Source: Rattus norvegicus (lineage: Eukaryota; Chordata; Mammalia; Rodentia; Muridae). From it: 64,000 bases of DNA. Position numbers and translations under genes: made by a program. Positions 36,521-48,575 of this stretch are shown here, piece after piece; within the stretch, counting starts at the first letter, position 1, and each line of letters begins with the position of its first letter. The stretch covers positions 75,713,924 to 75,777,923 of the forward strand of contig NC_086024.1 in assembly GCF_036323735.1 (NCBI RefSeq), in the 5' to 3' direction. A model generated the notes under the pieces. It was not told where the DNA came from. It made no database searches and saw only the letters and a program-made list of their open reading frames with translations.

Positions 36521-38147
36521 CTTTCTTAATCTTAAAAAAATAATAACTTTTTGATGTTGCAGACTAAGAACTCTTCACTTCTTCTTTTCTATTCATGCTA
36601 TTAGACTCTAGGCATTAATGTTGATTAAGTTGCATGGTTTTTTGGCAATTCTCATTATTCCTATAAACAGACAAAAGTCAGTTTTGCTTCAGATTTTCTT
36701 TTCCATTCAAATTCTAATACACGTATTAGTTTGTAGCTTGAAAAACACCACACTTCTTCCAAGAAAAAAGAACTTAGCCACTTTACCTCTGTCTACCTTT
36801 TAAGTTACAGTCTCTTCTACTTCCTTGCACATAGCTGTTTTGGTGATGGTCATTTGGAGAATAAAATTATAGGCAAGTTAGATTTTGCTCCAAAACACTC
36901 TAGTGACTTGAAAATAGTCACTATAGCCTTATAAGAGGTGCATAGCCTTTCTTACCAGAAAGTGGTAGTGACTGAGGATTTGAAAGTTAGATTTTTATGA
37001 GCTCTGGTAGTTTGCTGTGTGAAAGAACCTGAAATTGTTCAAGATATCCAGCCTAGAGACTAAACCAAGGTTCCTGTAGAAAGAATGGGGAAAACGAGAG
37101 TTATTCGGGGCATAAGGTATGATGATGGTGTCTGTGCTTCCTCTCTTGCTGCTCCTTTCACTTTCCTCCTATTTGTATGTCAGCAACAGTACTAATGGAC
37201 TAAATGAGTACGGCTGTGTGCAGAGGGGAAGGGGTGTTACTAGTTTTTTGTTTTTTTGTTTTTTCTGGTTGTTCGGTTTGCTTTATCAGGGAGAATAAAA
37301 AATTGTAGATGAAGTTAGGCTGAAAGAATCTGGGGTGTCAAGTACTCTAACTTTTTAAGTTTGAAAACTTCATCCTTCTGTCCTTCAGAGATCCCCAGCT
37401 CGGTGTTTGCTGCAGAATCATCTGCAGAGATAACATCTAATCCAGAAAGGTTGATTTAGAATCCCCGGAATAGTTGCATTTCAGACAGTGTTTAGTATAT
37501 TTTTGAGATGTTTACTTTCTAGTGAAGAATACATTTTCTTTCTGATACTAGATTTTGAAAACTCTTGTTTAATTATTTTTCTTTTCTGAAGATGTTTTAT
37601 ATGTTTCTTTAGACAATTAAATGTCTAGATGTTAAAAATGTAAAGGAATAAATTGTAAAAAAAATGTGAAAGAAGGCAGCTGGTGGTGACAATTAAAAGT
37701 TTATAGAGTCAGATAACTTCATTTATAATCAGTCAAGAATAATTTGTTCTTACAAATAAAAGTTTATATAAAGCTACAATTTACCTCAAAGTTGATAGAT
37801 CACATATAAAATGAGGAAGGACATTTGGTATTTTTGTTAGTCCTTTATGTTAACATTGAGAAACTTTTTCCCAATCTCTTGTTATTTAATTTTTCTAACT
37901 TCTAGACTTTCTTTCCAAAGAGATCATTTTCCTATAGTCAGCTTCCTGTCCCCCTCCCTGTCCATTTCTGTCTCCATTGTTCAGTTTTTATCTAGCAGAG
38001 TTTACCAGGGACAATATTAGGAGGCATTTGGATTGGATGTAGCTTTTAAATACTTCTTTTTGATCCAAAGTATTTATTTACATTGTTTGGTAATAATCTG
38101 GAGAAGATAAACATTAATAGTTTTAATTTGAATATGTTTTCTTGTAG

Positions 38148-38295
38148 CAGAAAAAGAAAACTAAGACCTTCAACCCACCAACACGTAGAAATTGGGAAAG
38201 TAATTACTTTGGGATGCCCCTCCAGGATCTGGTTACAGCTGAGAAGCCTATACCACTATTTGTTGAGAAATGTGTGGAATTTATTGAAGACACAG
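38148..38295 (+). CDS. Arhgap5: Arhgap5 exon 3, residues 1241-1289: entry to RhoGAP domain
   Basis: This 148-nt exon runs from a TAGCAG acceptor to an ACAG|GTAGGC donor (phase 0 to 1). It encodes the basic QKKKTKTF linker, then FNPPTRRNWESNYFG and the opening of the RhoGAP fold (PLQDLV, PLFVEKCVEFIEDT). The acceptor is a NAGNAG: splicing after TAG (38147) includes the CAG Gln codon, while splicing after CAG (38150) omits it, giving 1503 or 1502 residues. Human ARHGAP5 is known to have isoforms differing by one residue, which fits. Confidence 0.95.
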
Positions 38296-38849
38296 GTAGG
38301 CTAGAAGAATCAATACATGAGACTTGATATGTATTTTCATTTTTGCTATAATAATAGTTTGTTAAATGTGATATGTTAAACTGTATTTGTGCTTAGTGTT
38401 CCCATTAGTGTCATCTTAGTCTCTCTGAGGTAGCTATCTCATACTCAAACTTTTCATTGTTAATCAGTAGTGATTTTGAAGATCTTTTCTTGAACATAAC
38501 TATGTTGAAAGTTAAGGTGTTAAACTTACTTAATTCTGGAATTTATAATAACTTTATCATATTAAGAGATTGCTACTATGATTTGAGTCAATAATTAAAT
38601 ACTTTTTACTATTTTAAACCTGATACTATTTATGTTACTTACTCTACACATGAATAATTTTCTTTAGAAGTTAAAGCCATAATTATACATTTGTAAATGG
38701 CAGTTCATTCTGTGTGGTGTTACGATTTATTGATTCAGTAGTTATAGCTTGATGTCATTTTATGTGGTTTGAATTATGTTTATAAGGAATGTGTATATAC
38801 CTCACAGTTTGTAGTTATGGAACTTTCTCCTCTCAGGGATTCTCCTGTC

Positions 38850-38910
38850 TCTTATCTACCTCCTGAGTTCTGGGATTAAAGGCATTTGCCAACATGCCTG
38901 GCTATTAAGC
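38850..38910 (-). repeat. B1 fragment, reverse orientation
   Basis: 'gttctgggattaaaggcat' and 'caacatgcctggct' are the reversed B1 left arm. The rest is lost. Confidence 0.75.
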
Positions 38911-40739
38911 ATATTTTAAAAGAACTCAAGTTAACCATGAGCCTGAGTGACTGGGTGAACTACAATTATAAAAAAAAAAATAAAGGCATAAGCTTTATCA
39001 GTTTTAGCCTTATTTACTTGCAACACTTTTAGTTATATATAAGGATTGGGTTTTTTGTTGTTGTTTTGTTTTGTTTTTTAAAAACTACTATAGCCATTCA
39101 TGTCTTATCTAAATAATCATGCTCAGTTTTGCTCATGGATGCCTTACCCTTTAGATGAGTTATCAGCTTACTTCTTTACAAACTGGTATGTACTTGATGG
39201 GGAATGGTGACTTTTGGATTTACTAAGGGGTACAATATAGCAAAATACTGTTATTTACCAGCATAATATAAATTTATATTTACATATATATAACCAAATA
39301 TATATTCTTATAGTTAACACAGAGTCAACGTTTGATCTGCGCATTTAATCTTTCCTTCACCAAGCACTTAAGTGAGTTTTAGACAAATTTCTTGTTTGAC
39401 TTTAAGACAGGAAAAACAAGATTTTTCTAATGTTAGCTCTCTGCTTTGGAGTTAATGATTTCTCATTTTCTATAGTAATATATTTAGGTCTTGTGAATCC
39501 GACTTATTTGTTGTTTGTTTCGGGAAGGAATTCCTTGTATTCTAGGCTGACCTTGAACTGTTAATACACATACTTCTAGTTACTTTGGTTCAGTTCACTA
39601 GCAAGTAAGACAAACTATAACTAGATTCTTCATATCCTACATCCACACATGACTCCAAGTTTTCTGTTTCTTTAAGATAAATGAACAGACTTGCATCAGG
39701 GCCTTGTACATGAGGATGTTCTGTATGAAGGAGATCACATCCTCGTAGATCTTCTGTCATCTCTGCAGAGTTCAGTTTTGACGAAAACCCTTCAGGCTGG
39801 ATGGATGTTAATTTTATGACAAAGTTTGTCTGCATCTTGAGAGAAATCATAACACTTTTTTAACTCAGTTTCAAGTAGTAAATTTTATTGGTTGGTTTTC
39901 AAGTAAGCTAGCCTTGACTTCCTGGGGTAGATACCACTGGTTCTTAATGTTTATATGTTTTATATATTGCTGGATTAAATTTGCTAAAATGTTAAGGATG
40001 CAGATTATTGTTTGGTCTGATACATAGAATTATTTATTGTAGCAAGGAGATCTTACTCAACTCACTACGTATTAAAAGATATTTTCTGAATAACTTTCAG
40101 TTTCTTGCTATAGGAACTTGTCATAGATATGGACTATTCTACTGGTTTGTAGAGAATTTTCTGTACATGTATGAGGCTCTTGACTGTGTATCTCTACTTC
40201 TGGTGCTATGGCCCACAGATTAGGCATCAGTCTTTCTGACTTCTTATCTGTATCTGCTAGATTGTCACGGCTCTCAGGTTTCCACCTCCTTTCACTGAAG
40301 GAGGCACTAAATTGGAGCATTCAGATAGTTTATCTTTTCCATAGGGAAAAGCAGTTTTGAGCTGGGTATTTAGTACTTCTTATAAAATGTTGAGTTTTTT
40401 CCCCCTCTTTTTAACTGTTTGCTGTGGGAGGTCAATTTTCATGCAGTTAATCCTTCATGGTAGAAGTAATGTCTATATTAATGCAAATAGAATCACAGTA
40501 AAACATATTAAACAGTTTCAAAATGGTTTGTACATGCTGCATCTATTGGATATGTGTCTGCAGAGCTTAGGAAAGTATTTTGGTAATTGTCAATATATAA
40601 ATATTAATGTAACTTTATCTTAGTAGGATTCAGGATCAACATTTAGAGTAAGAAGAAAAGTTCAAAATGTAGACAGATTATGCAAAAGAAAGGCTCTAAA
40701 ACTAGCAGAAGAAAATAAGGAATCATAATTATCAACATC

Positions 40740-41830
40740 AAATAACTTTTTATACAATATATTAAGGTAAAATTTATGAACTTAAAACTAACCATATTAA
40801 AATGTACAACCCAGGAATGTGTATTGCACTTAGTGTTGTAGGCCACTCCTCATCTTGTTCCAGAACACTTTTATAGCGCTAAAGAACACCTCATGCTTGA
40901 GAGTTTCCCACTTTCTTCAGCTTACCAGTATGCTTTCTGTCCCACTAGATTTATTTATTTATTCTAGATATATTATTTAAGTTTAGGCATGTAATTATGG
41001 AGATTTTGTCTAGTTTCTTTGACTTAACTTATTTTTGCGATTCACCTGTGTTGTAGCATGTATCAATGAGATTCCCAGATTTTGTCTCCTTTATTTGGTA
41101 GACACATTCAGGTTGCTTCTACCTCTTGGCTATTGTGAATAGTCCTACTGTAATCATTCATATAGAAAGATTACTTCAACTGTTTTCTATTATTTCAGTA
41201 TGTTCCTAGAAGAATGGAATTGCTGTGTCATCTAGTAACTAATTTTGTTATGGTACTGTCAGACTATTTCCCATAGTGGATACTGTTCTGCATCTTACCA
41301 ACAATGTATTAAAGGTCAATGCTGTTTACATCATAGCTAACTAATACTATTGTTCTGTTTGCTTTTGTGCCTTAATTATTACTATTATTTTTTTTAATAT
41401 GGGTTACATTTTGCCTAGATTATTTTGATAGTATTGCCATAGACTGTTATTTTTTAATTCACAAATGCTTGGTTTGATTTTTTTTTGTGTTTTGGATTTT
41501 TCTTTTCATTTATTTAACTACTGGATTTTTTGGTGAAATATTTGCCATATACAGTGTTTTAAATTTTGATCCTGTAATTTGGCTGAATTTCATTAACTCT
41601 GTTTGTTTTTGGTGTGTATTCTAGTAGGTATAGTTTTACTTCTTTATATTTTATATGGCTTTGTTTCTTTTTATTGAATTTCTAATGCATTGGTGAATCA
41701 GAGCGTGAAAACAGTACCTTTGTTGTATTTCTTATCTGAGGGATAGACAGTTTTTTTATCATTGGGATATCAAGGTGGTTTTCTCATAAATACTACTTAC
41801 CCTGTTAAGGAAACTTTTCTGTGTTTCCTG
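40740..41830 (-). mobile_element. Old L1M-type fragment, reverse orientation
   Basis: Antisense landmarks: 'ttaaaatgtacaaccca', 'cttggctattgtgaatagtc', 'agaatggaattgctgtgtca', and 'ccatagtggatactgtt' near 41280. Further ORF2-like sequence runs to about 41830. Diverged, predating the rodent radiation. Confidence 0.65.
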
Positions 41831-42090
41831 AGGCTGCCATAAGACTTTTAGAAACTGCCTAGAATAAAACTAGTTATTTTGTCAACTCTGAAGACTAGAA
41901 TTCTGAAATTACAACATCAGCAAGACTAATGCTCTGTCTGAAAATCTAGGTAGAATTCTCCTTTGCTCTTGACTTGTTATAATCCCTCATCTTACAGATG
42001 TGTCACTTCAGTCTTTGTCTTTGACATTTTCACTGGGTGTGTGTTTTTTCTTTTTACTTATTTAAAAATAATTCCTTTTATTTATTTCCT

Positions 42091-42092
<2 letters not shown>

Positions 42093-42137
<45 letters not shown>

Positions 42138-42156
42138 CGCGCGCGCGCGCATACGC
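42093..42156. repeat. (GT)n-(CG)n alternating tract with Z-DNA potential
   Basis: GT repeats (42093-42134) pass into ATACGCGCGCGCGCGC and ATACGC without breaking purine-pyrimidine alternation, giving about 64 bp. Confidence 0.93.
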
Positions 42157-42275
42157 TCATGTGAAAGTCAGAAGATGAGTTGAGGGAGTCAGTCCTCTCC
42201 ATCCACTATGTGTCTGAGATGGAACTTAGGCTTGGCCTGAAGCATCTTTAGCCACTGAACCATCTCACTGGTCTA
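42157..42275 (-). repeat. B3-type SINE, reverse orientation
   Basis: 'catgtgaaagtcagaagatg' and the reversed head 'ctgaaccatctcactggtct'. The upstream GT/CG tract occupies the position of its tail. Confidence 0.75.
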
Positions 42276-42455
42276 TTTTCTCTTTTGATGTTGGTATCAG
42301 TCACGTTGAGTTATTAAAAATTCACCCAACTTCAGCTAATAGGACCTTATCTTGATTCATTATATGCAGTAATCAGAGTCATCTTTTGAGGTTTATGGGT
42401 TAGCCTTACATACTTTTCTATTGTTGTAACACCCCCCCCCCCAAAATTAACTTAA

Positions 42456-42555
42456 GGAACACAGGTTTAGATTCCTCATGGCAGAGATGGCATGACATGG
42501 TGGCAAAGTAGCATTTATGTCTTTTCTTAGCTTTTGGAACTCTGAAAAACATAAC
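42456..42555 (+). repeat. Left arm of 100-bp inverted repeat
   Basis: This arm starts 'ggaacacaggtttagattcc' and ends 'tctgaaaaacataac'. Its reverse complement matches 42901-43000 base for base except two positions, with no gaps. Part of it resembles a common rodent repeat ('catggcagagatggcatg'). The 345-bp spacer (42556-42900) is AT-rich. Confidence 0.95.
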
Positions 42556-42900
42556 AAGACTAACCAGGACTCATTCGTGGATCCTCCATTATTGGTTTTG
42601 GAATACTTTTTGCTTCTTTAAAATAGCTTCTTACCTATGTCTATGTTTTCATGCTTTTGTTTGTTTTATTTTGCATTTGTTTTTGTTTTGTTTTGTTTAT
42701 AGAATGTTTTTGTTTATAGAATTTGTCTAATTTGTGATGAAATTCTAACTATTATTTACTGGAACTTTTTTTGTAGGGCTAACAGTCATTAAAGAACTAT
42801 TTCATTTAGAATTCTATTCTTTAAATAGCCTCAACTCACTATCAGATAATTGTCAGACAAAAGTTGTAGTTACTGTCACTTGAATTTAACAGTTGCAGGT

Positions 42901-43000
42901 GTTATGTTTTTCAGAGTTCCAAAAGGTAAGAAAAGACATAAGTGCTACTTTGCCACCATGTCATGCCATCTCTGCCATGAGGAATCTAAACCTGTGTTCC
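42901..43000 (-). repeat. Right arm of 100-bp inverted repeat
   Basis: This is the reverse complement of 42456-42555, starting 'gttatgtttttcagagttcc' and ending 'gaatctaaacctgtgttcc'. The two differences are a C/G change near 42926 and an A/G change near 42942. In Arhgap5 pre-mRNA the arms would pair into a long, nearly perfect stem. Confidence 0.95.
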
Positions 43001-43099
43001 ATTACCTTTCTCCAAACTCCCATTAGTGACCCCTGCCCTGTCCTCCAACTTTTTATGTTTATTTTTATTGTTATTAAATAACTACCTAAGTCCAATTAG

Positions 43100-43620
43100 T
43101 GCTTCCCATATTGATGTGGGTTTTGGAACCAAATGCTGAGACATGAGACCAGAGCAAATACCCAAATCAGAGTGACTTTCCTCTCACTTGCCATTAGCTA
43201 TGTACGCAGCTGGAGTCCCTCCCGCGTGCACACACCTATACCCTCCCCCCTTCCTGCGTGCTGGAATTCTGATTGGCTTGTTCATATGCAGTAAATACAG
43301 CTACGGCGAGTTGATGTATTCAGCATCCGTGTCTAGGAGTCAGCTTTTCATAGCTCCTCTCCCCTCAACCCCCTTTCCCCCAATCTACCGACTCTTAAGT
43401 TCTTTCTTCGTCTTGTACTGTGATGTTCCCTGAGCCTTGGGTAGAGAAGGTTGGTGTGGATGAGCACTGGGTTACTTACACTCAGCATTTGACCAGCTAT
43501 GAGTGTCTGTATTAACAAGTATGGGCTGCACACAGAAGCTTCTCTGACCAAAGTTGAGAGAAACACAGATCTCTTCCTTGGGTTCAAGACTTCCACCACC
43601 ACGAGTTGTGGAACTCAGGG
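43100..43620. repeat. Probable rodent interspersed repeat, GC-richer, family uncertain
   Basis: 'gtgatgttccctgagccttg', 'gtctaggagtcagctttt' and 'cacagaagcttctctgacca' recall an abundant rodent repeat. CpG content is higher than in the flanks, as in a younger insertion or an LTR. I cannot name it. Open frames on both strands here are not supported as genes. Confidence 0.45.
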
Positions 43621-44789
43621 TCCCAGGTTGTTTTGTTTTGTTTTTAAGATGAAATGAAAATAATGTATATAATATATGCTTTGTGAATTTTTAAATTATT
43701 ATATGTAGTGGAAATAACAAGTGTTGGGAAACCATTGTTACTTTTAATAGAGATCAGTTAAAATGGCTTTTAATTTCTTTTTTCAAAAAGTAGGTATTCA
43801 TTTTAGTTCAGGAAAGTTAAAAAAAAAAATTGCATGCACTCCTGGTCCTGTGGCATTAACAGAAGAAACTTGTATTTGATAAACTGGGAAAGCACTGCCT
43901 TTGTATGTTACTCATGTAACATTTTTTTTTTCTAGAACTGTCACATACTACTGCTAAGAATTCTTCCATTAATATTAACTTTGTCACTATTAGCTTTTAG
44001 TATATGAGAAATCTCACAGTGAAATTTCATTACTAATACCATTAAAAATTAGGCAAACATTTATTTCAGTCATTGTTCTGACATATAGAATAGATAGCCT
44101 CTTGAACTAGTAGCACATGAATTTTTTACATAACACATTAGTAAGCATTTGATTAAGAAACATTAAATCCTGTTTTAAGTAAAAACATTTCTACACATTT
44201 GTTTCTTTTGCCTTTACTAAAGTACATTTTCCTAGCTTGAGTAATTTATAGTCATTACATTTATGATGCCTATTATGTATACCTGATTGATACCTGTGTA
44301 TGGGCCAGGGCCATCCCATTTATAGAATTCCCTTCCAGATCTTTCTTTTTGTACTTTAATATGTTAATATATTCTGAGCTGCCTATTGAACATTTCTGGT
44401 TAAAATGAGATGGCTTGTACTTGTCAAAATTAAGATGTAATTCATCCATCTTCCTCAGAATACCTTCTGTTTCTACTTGTTTGTAACAATAGCAGTTGCA
44501 TTTTCCCAGTTGTCCAAGTTAATCTGACTTAAAAAGAAAATACTGGCTTACATAAGGCCATTTTCATACATGGACAACACATACTTGAGCAATTTTAACT
44601 CATTTCCCACCCCCTTTTCTTTCTTGTCCCTCTCTTGATCTGACTTCTCTATTGTGCCCATACTGTTAACAGGTAATCCTGTTTTTGCTACTTTTATATC
44701 AGTTTTCTATATATCATATTAAAGTCTATTACATCGCATTTGTATTATTCATTATCTAGTTTTTTTATTTTGATTCTTAAAATATTGTG

Positions 44790-44950
44790 TATGGGGCCCA
44801 TGTGTGATTTCACTTTAATTCCACCATTTGGGAGGGCACAGCTGGTGAATTTGAGACCAGCTTGGTTTACATAATGAGTTCAGGCCAACCAGGGGTCCAT
44901 AGTAAAACCGTGTCTCAAAACAAAAACAAAACAAAAAACAAAAACAAAAA
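44790..44950 (+). repeat. B1 SINE, forward orientation, diverged
   Basis: 'tttgggagggcacagctgg', 'gagaccagcttggtttac' and 'accgtgtctcaaaac' are followed by a CAAAA tail. Confidence 0.8.
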
Positions 44951-44999
44951 AAAGTTTGCACATAGTACTGACGTTCTATACCCTAGTACTTGATGCTTT

Positions 45000-45400
45000 C
45001 CTTTTACTATGTATATATGTTATGTGTGTATGTAATTTTCAGTCTGTATGTTGAACAGAAAAGAGAAAATGTTTTCTGAGTCAGAGTATTTTGTCATTCC
45101 AATTCCCTGCAAATGACTTCATTTTTCTTTGTGACTGAATACCGTTGTATACGTGTATGTACCACAGTTTCTGTATTTGTTCATCTAATGATAGATGTCT
45201 ATTTCCTGGCTCTTGTCAGTAGTGCACCAATAAACGGGTGTGTGATGTTTCTGTACAGTGTTAGTAGCCTTTTGAGTATATAAGCAAGCGTAGTATAGAT
45301 ATGTCATATTTAGTTTTCTGAAAAACCTTCATATTGGTTTCCATAGTGGCTACTACACAAGTTTCATTCTCACCAGCAGTTTCATTCTTTCTCCCCACAT
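45000..45400 (-). mobile_element. L1 fragment, reverse orientation
   Basis: 'gactgaataccgttgtatac', 'gtaccacagtttctgtattt' and 'ttccatagtggctactaca' are antisense L1 landmarks. Confidence 0.65.
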
Positions 45401-45404
45401 GTCA

Positions 45405-45475
45405 TCTATCCAACATAGGTGCTGAACTCAGGTTTTCTGCAAGAGCTTTAACAGCTAAGCCATCTCTCCAGACTC
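45405..45475 (-). repeat. B2/B3 SINE fragment, reverse orientation
   Basis: 'ctgaactcaggttttctgca' and 'gctaagccatctctccagac' are the reversed B2 head. Confidence 0.8.
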
Positions 45476-45689
45476 TCCACCTCTTAGAGGATAAGGGAGA
45501 GAGAGACTGGGCCAAGGCTGGCCTCACACTCACTCTATAGCTGAAGATAACACTCAACTTCCCATCCTCCTGCATCTACCTCTGACTACTAGGTTTATGC
45601 ATGTGTTACCCTACCCCATTAAAGGAATCAACTCCAGGGTCTTGTGCATGCGTGATAGGCAGAGTCATTTTGTGTTATTCCTTTTGTAC

Positions 45690-45690
<1 letters not shown>

Positions 45691-45734
<44 letters not shown>

Positions 45735-45759
45735 TGTGCGCGTTTGCGCGCGCGCACGC
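45691..45759. repeat. (TG)n-(CG)n tract with Z-DNA potential
   Basis: TG repeats (45691-45730) run into CGCGTGTGCGCG, a short TTT break, and GCGCGCGCGCACGC. Reversed SINE heads follow ('ctgagccatcttactggacc' at about 45784-45803, and 'ccactgagctgtaacctc' near 45915). Confidence 0.9.
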
Positions 45760-46969
45760 TCAAGCAAAAAATGCCTTTACCCTCTGAGCCATCTTACTGG
45801 ACCTTTATTTTTGCCTTTAGGCATGGGGCTCATTCTAAGTTTGCTCCTTTTCCCCGTTAAGTGAAGCAAGGGATAAAACTCAGAGCATTGTATGTGCTGA
45901 GCAGGTTCTAACCACTGAGCTGTAACCTCAGTACAGCACACATCCTTTATATAACCCACTAAAGTGGAGGGTGGAATTACTTTTCTATATGATTAGATTA
46001 TTGATTAGTCATTGATTTCTCCTGATGAGTATTAAAGGTTTTCTTGTTCAGTGTTGAATATGATGAATTCTTCTTGGGAAATTTATTTTTCTTATGTGCT
46101 TATGATCAAGACTTCTTAGTCTATAGTATTTAAGTATCCAGGTGGTACTGGCTTGGTGTTCTTGATATGCCTTAGTTTCAAATGTCCTTATTTATCAACT
46201 TTAAGAGATAGCTTTGCTAGGCATCTTTGTTGGCTATTACTTTTAGGACTAGAATTAAATTATGTCAGGATTTCTTGACTTTGACGGCTGCTGATTTCTG
46301 ATGTGTTTGACTCTGTGAATTGATGTTTTTGCTTTATTATTTCTTTGCTTACTATTTGCGATTGACTAGAGTTAGAGCAAGGTTCTCTGATTGTTTAGGA
46401 TTCCAAGTGCCTTTTCTTTTTAAATACTAAATTCTTTTTCCAGATTTCACTAAGTAGACTATAGTGTTTAAGCTTTATACTTCAGAAGTCTTGGGCTTGG
46501 TCTGTTGATTATATTCTAAAGTTCTTAGATGTTAGTTGTATTTTTCTTTTATTAATACTTTATTATAGAAGGTGCTAAATTTGGTCAGATTCTTTTTCTG
46601 TATGAATTAAGACACTAAGTTAGATTTTTCTCCTGCAGTCTATTATTACATTAATTAATTGATTTTTTTTTTTTTTGGTGGGTTGAATTTTGTTATTCTT
46701 GAGTAAATCCTGATTGGTCTTGATGTATAATCATGATCTCCTGAGTTCACCTGTTCTTCCTTCCTCAGCCCTTTAAGTAGCTGAATACCATAGTCACTTG
46801 ATGAACCTTCCATCTCTTTACATTCATATTTTTGCCATTGATCCTGTGATAGTATCTTAGAGGCTGCATTTTTTTTCTTTTTAATCAATTAAGAGGAAAA
46901 AAGGAGAGTCTAAGTTAGCTTTTTAATTGTTACTAGGGGGTTATAACTATCATCTTAACTTTCTTGGTG

Positions 46970-47085
46970 TTTTTAGAGACAAGGTTTCATCTTGTAGTTC
47001 TGGCTGTCCTAGAACTCACTATGTAGGCCACCTGCCTCTGCCTCCCAAGTGTTGGGATTAAAAGTATACGCCACTACCCCTACAC
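46970..47085 (-). repeat. B1 SINE, reverse orientation
   Basis: 'agagacaaggtttcatcttg', 'ctgtcctagaactcac' and 'cccaagtgttgggattaaaa' are clear reversed B1. Confidence 0.88.
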
Positions 47086-47309
47086 TGAGCAGCATATATT
47101 AAACTTTTTAATGGTCATGTTTTAATTCAGTTTAACTGTTTCAAACTATTTTTTGCCACAAATTATATCTTTGCAAATTGTGTGTCTGTTGATATAAATT
47201 GATGTATTTGTGGTATAATAACCACAACAAAAAGAGAAATTATAAATCAAAGCTGAAACACTTATGGCTTATGACCTTAACTATATATTTTTTTGTTGTT
47301 TTATGTTTT

Positions 47310-47680
47310 GTTACTGTTATAACTTCAGTAGGTCCCCTTGATAGTTAATATTGTCAACTTGATTTAATCTGTATTCACCTAGGAGATGACGAAAATTCTG
47401 GATTACCCTAAACTGGATGGAAACCATTCCGTAGGCTAGAGAGGAGTAAAAAGAAAATGAGCTTTGCATTAGCTTCCAGCCCCTCCCCCACCTCCAACTT
47501 CCTAACATTAGATATAATGTATGTAGTCAGCTAGCTGCCTTCTGTTCCTGCTCACGTGACTTGCTTATCTTGATGGACCTTAACCTCAAACTGTGAACCA
47601 CAAGTAAAAACCATTTTCCTTAAGTTGTTTCTATTGGGTATTTTGTCATAGCAATAATAAAAGAACTAATATACTCCTTT
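47310..47680. repeat. Rodent interspersed repeat, family uncertain
   Basis: 'taatattgtcaacttgattt' at the left and 'ttgtcatagcaataataaaa' at the right match the ends of an abundant rodent repeat seen elsewhere in the opposite orientation (6690-7030, 55280-55600). An open frame on the minus strand at 47317-47508 is a shadow. Confidence 0.55.
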
Positions 47681-47899
47681 CTCCAGTTCTCACATCTAAA
47701 AATATTTCTAGGCATTGCCAAGTAGTCCATAAAATGCAGTGTCTCCCCTGAGAAAACCACTCCGTGCTGTGAAGCACCTTGAGGATGACAAGCACTAACA
47801 CTACATCCACATGTGGTATTTCAATAGGGAAACTAGTTCTTTTATGTTCAACTAGTCTCTACCCAAATGATTGATGCTAATCACATCTGGTTGTGGATA

Positions 47900-48180
47900 C
47901 GTTTGTGTGTGTGTTCATATGTTCTACAGCTCACCTGTGTGTTGTGTGAATGTAGGGTCCCAAAGTTAATATCTAGTGTTGTCCTCAGTTACTCTCTTCT
48001 TATTGAAGTAGGGTCTTTCACTAAATCCAGACCTTGCCAATTCTATCTAATCTCTCTAGCCAGCATGCCCTAGAAATCCCAGTTCTGCTTCAAGAATGGT
48101 AGGTTATAGGTGGCTGCCAACTTCGATCCTCAGGATTGCAGTGCAAGCACTTTATCCATCGAGCCGTCTCCCCAACCCCT
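47900..48180 (-). repeat. B3/B4-type composite SINE, reverse orientation
   Basis: It contains 'gaagtagggtctttcactaa' in the middle and ends 'tccatcgagccgtctcccca', a reversed tRNA-like head. Confidence 0.65.
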
Positions 48181-48454
48181 GATTGTAGATTGCTAAGTAT
48201 TTGCTTTTGGTTCTTTTAGAAAAGGGTACATTGATTTTACACGTACGTTTGTATATGCATCTTGACAAATACCTGTCAAGATATAATATCTACATCACCT
48301 TTTTTGTCCTTTCCGGATTTTCTAGTCACCAGAAAGTTGCTTTTGACAAATGTTTACCTGTATTTTAGGTAAGAATTCCTTGCTTTAGGATGTCATATAA
48401 GTTAAATATATTTTGTTTCTGGCTTCTTTCCTTCCTTCTTTTATTTTTACTTCT

Positions 48455-48575
48455 TTATTTTTTGAGACAGGCTTTTGCTATTGAACCCAGATTGGCCTTA
48501 ACCTCATGATCATTCTGCCTCAGTTCCCCAAGGGCTATGATTATAGACATATACCACCACATCAGACATAACCTG
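48455..48575 (-). repeat. B1 SINE, reverse orientation, diverged
   Basis: 'ttttttgagacaggcttttg', 'cccagattggccttaacctc' and 'gattatagacatataccacc'. Confidence 0.75.

Noticed and set aside
39590..39850. 86-codon minus-strand open frame with protein-like composition
   Set aside because: No start context, splice sites, homology I can name or repeat signature; plausible by chance. A BLASTP or PhyloCSF test would settle it.
43188..43602. Coding exon suggested by overlapping open frames and higher GC
   Set aside because: The sequence resembles a common rodent interspersed repeat, and neither frame has supporting splice sites.
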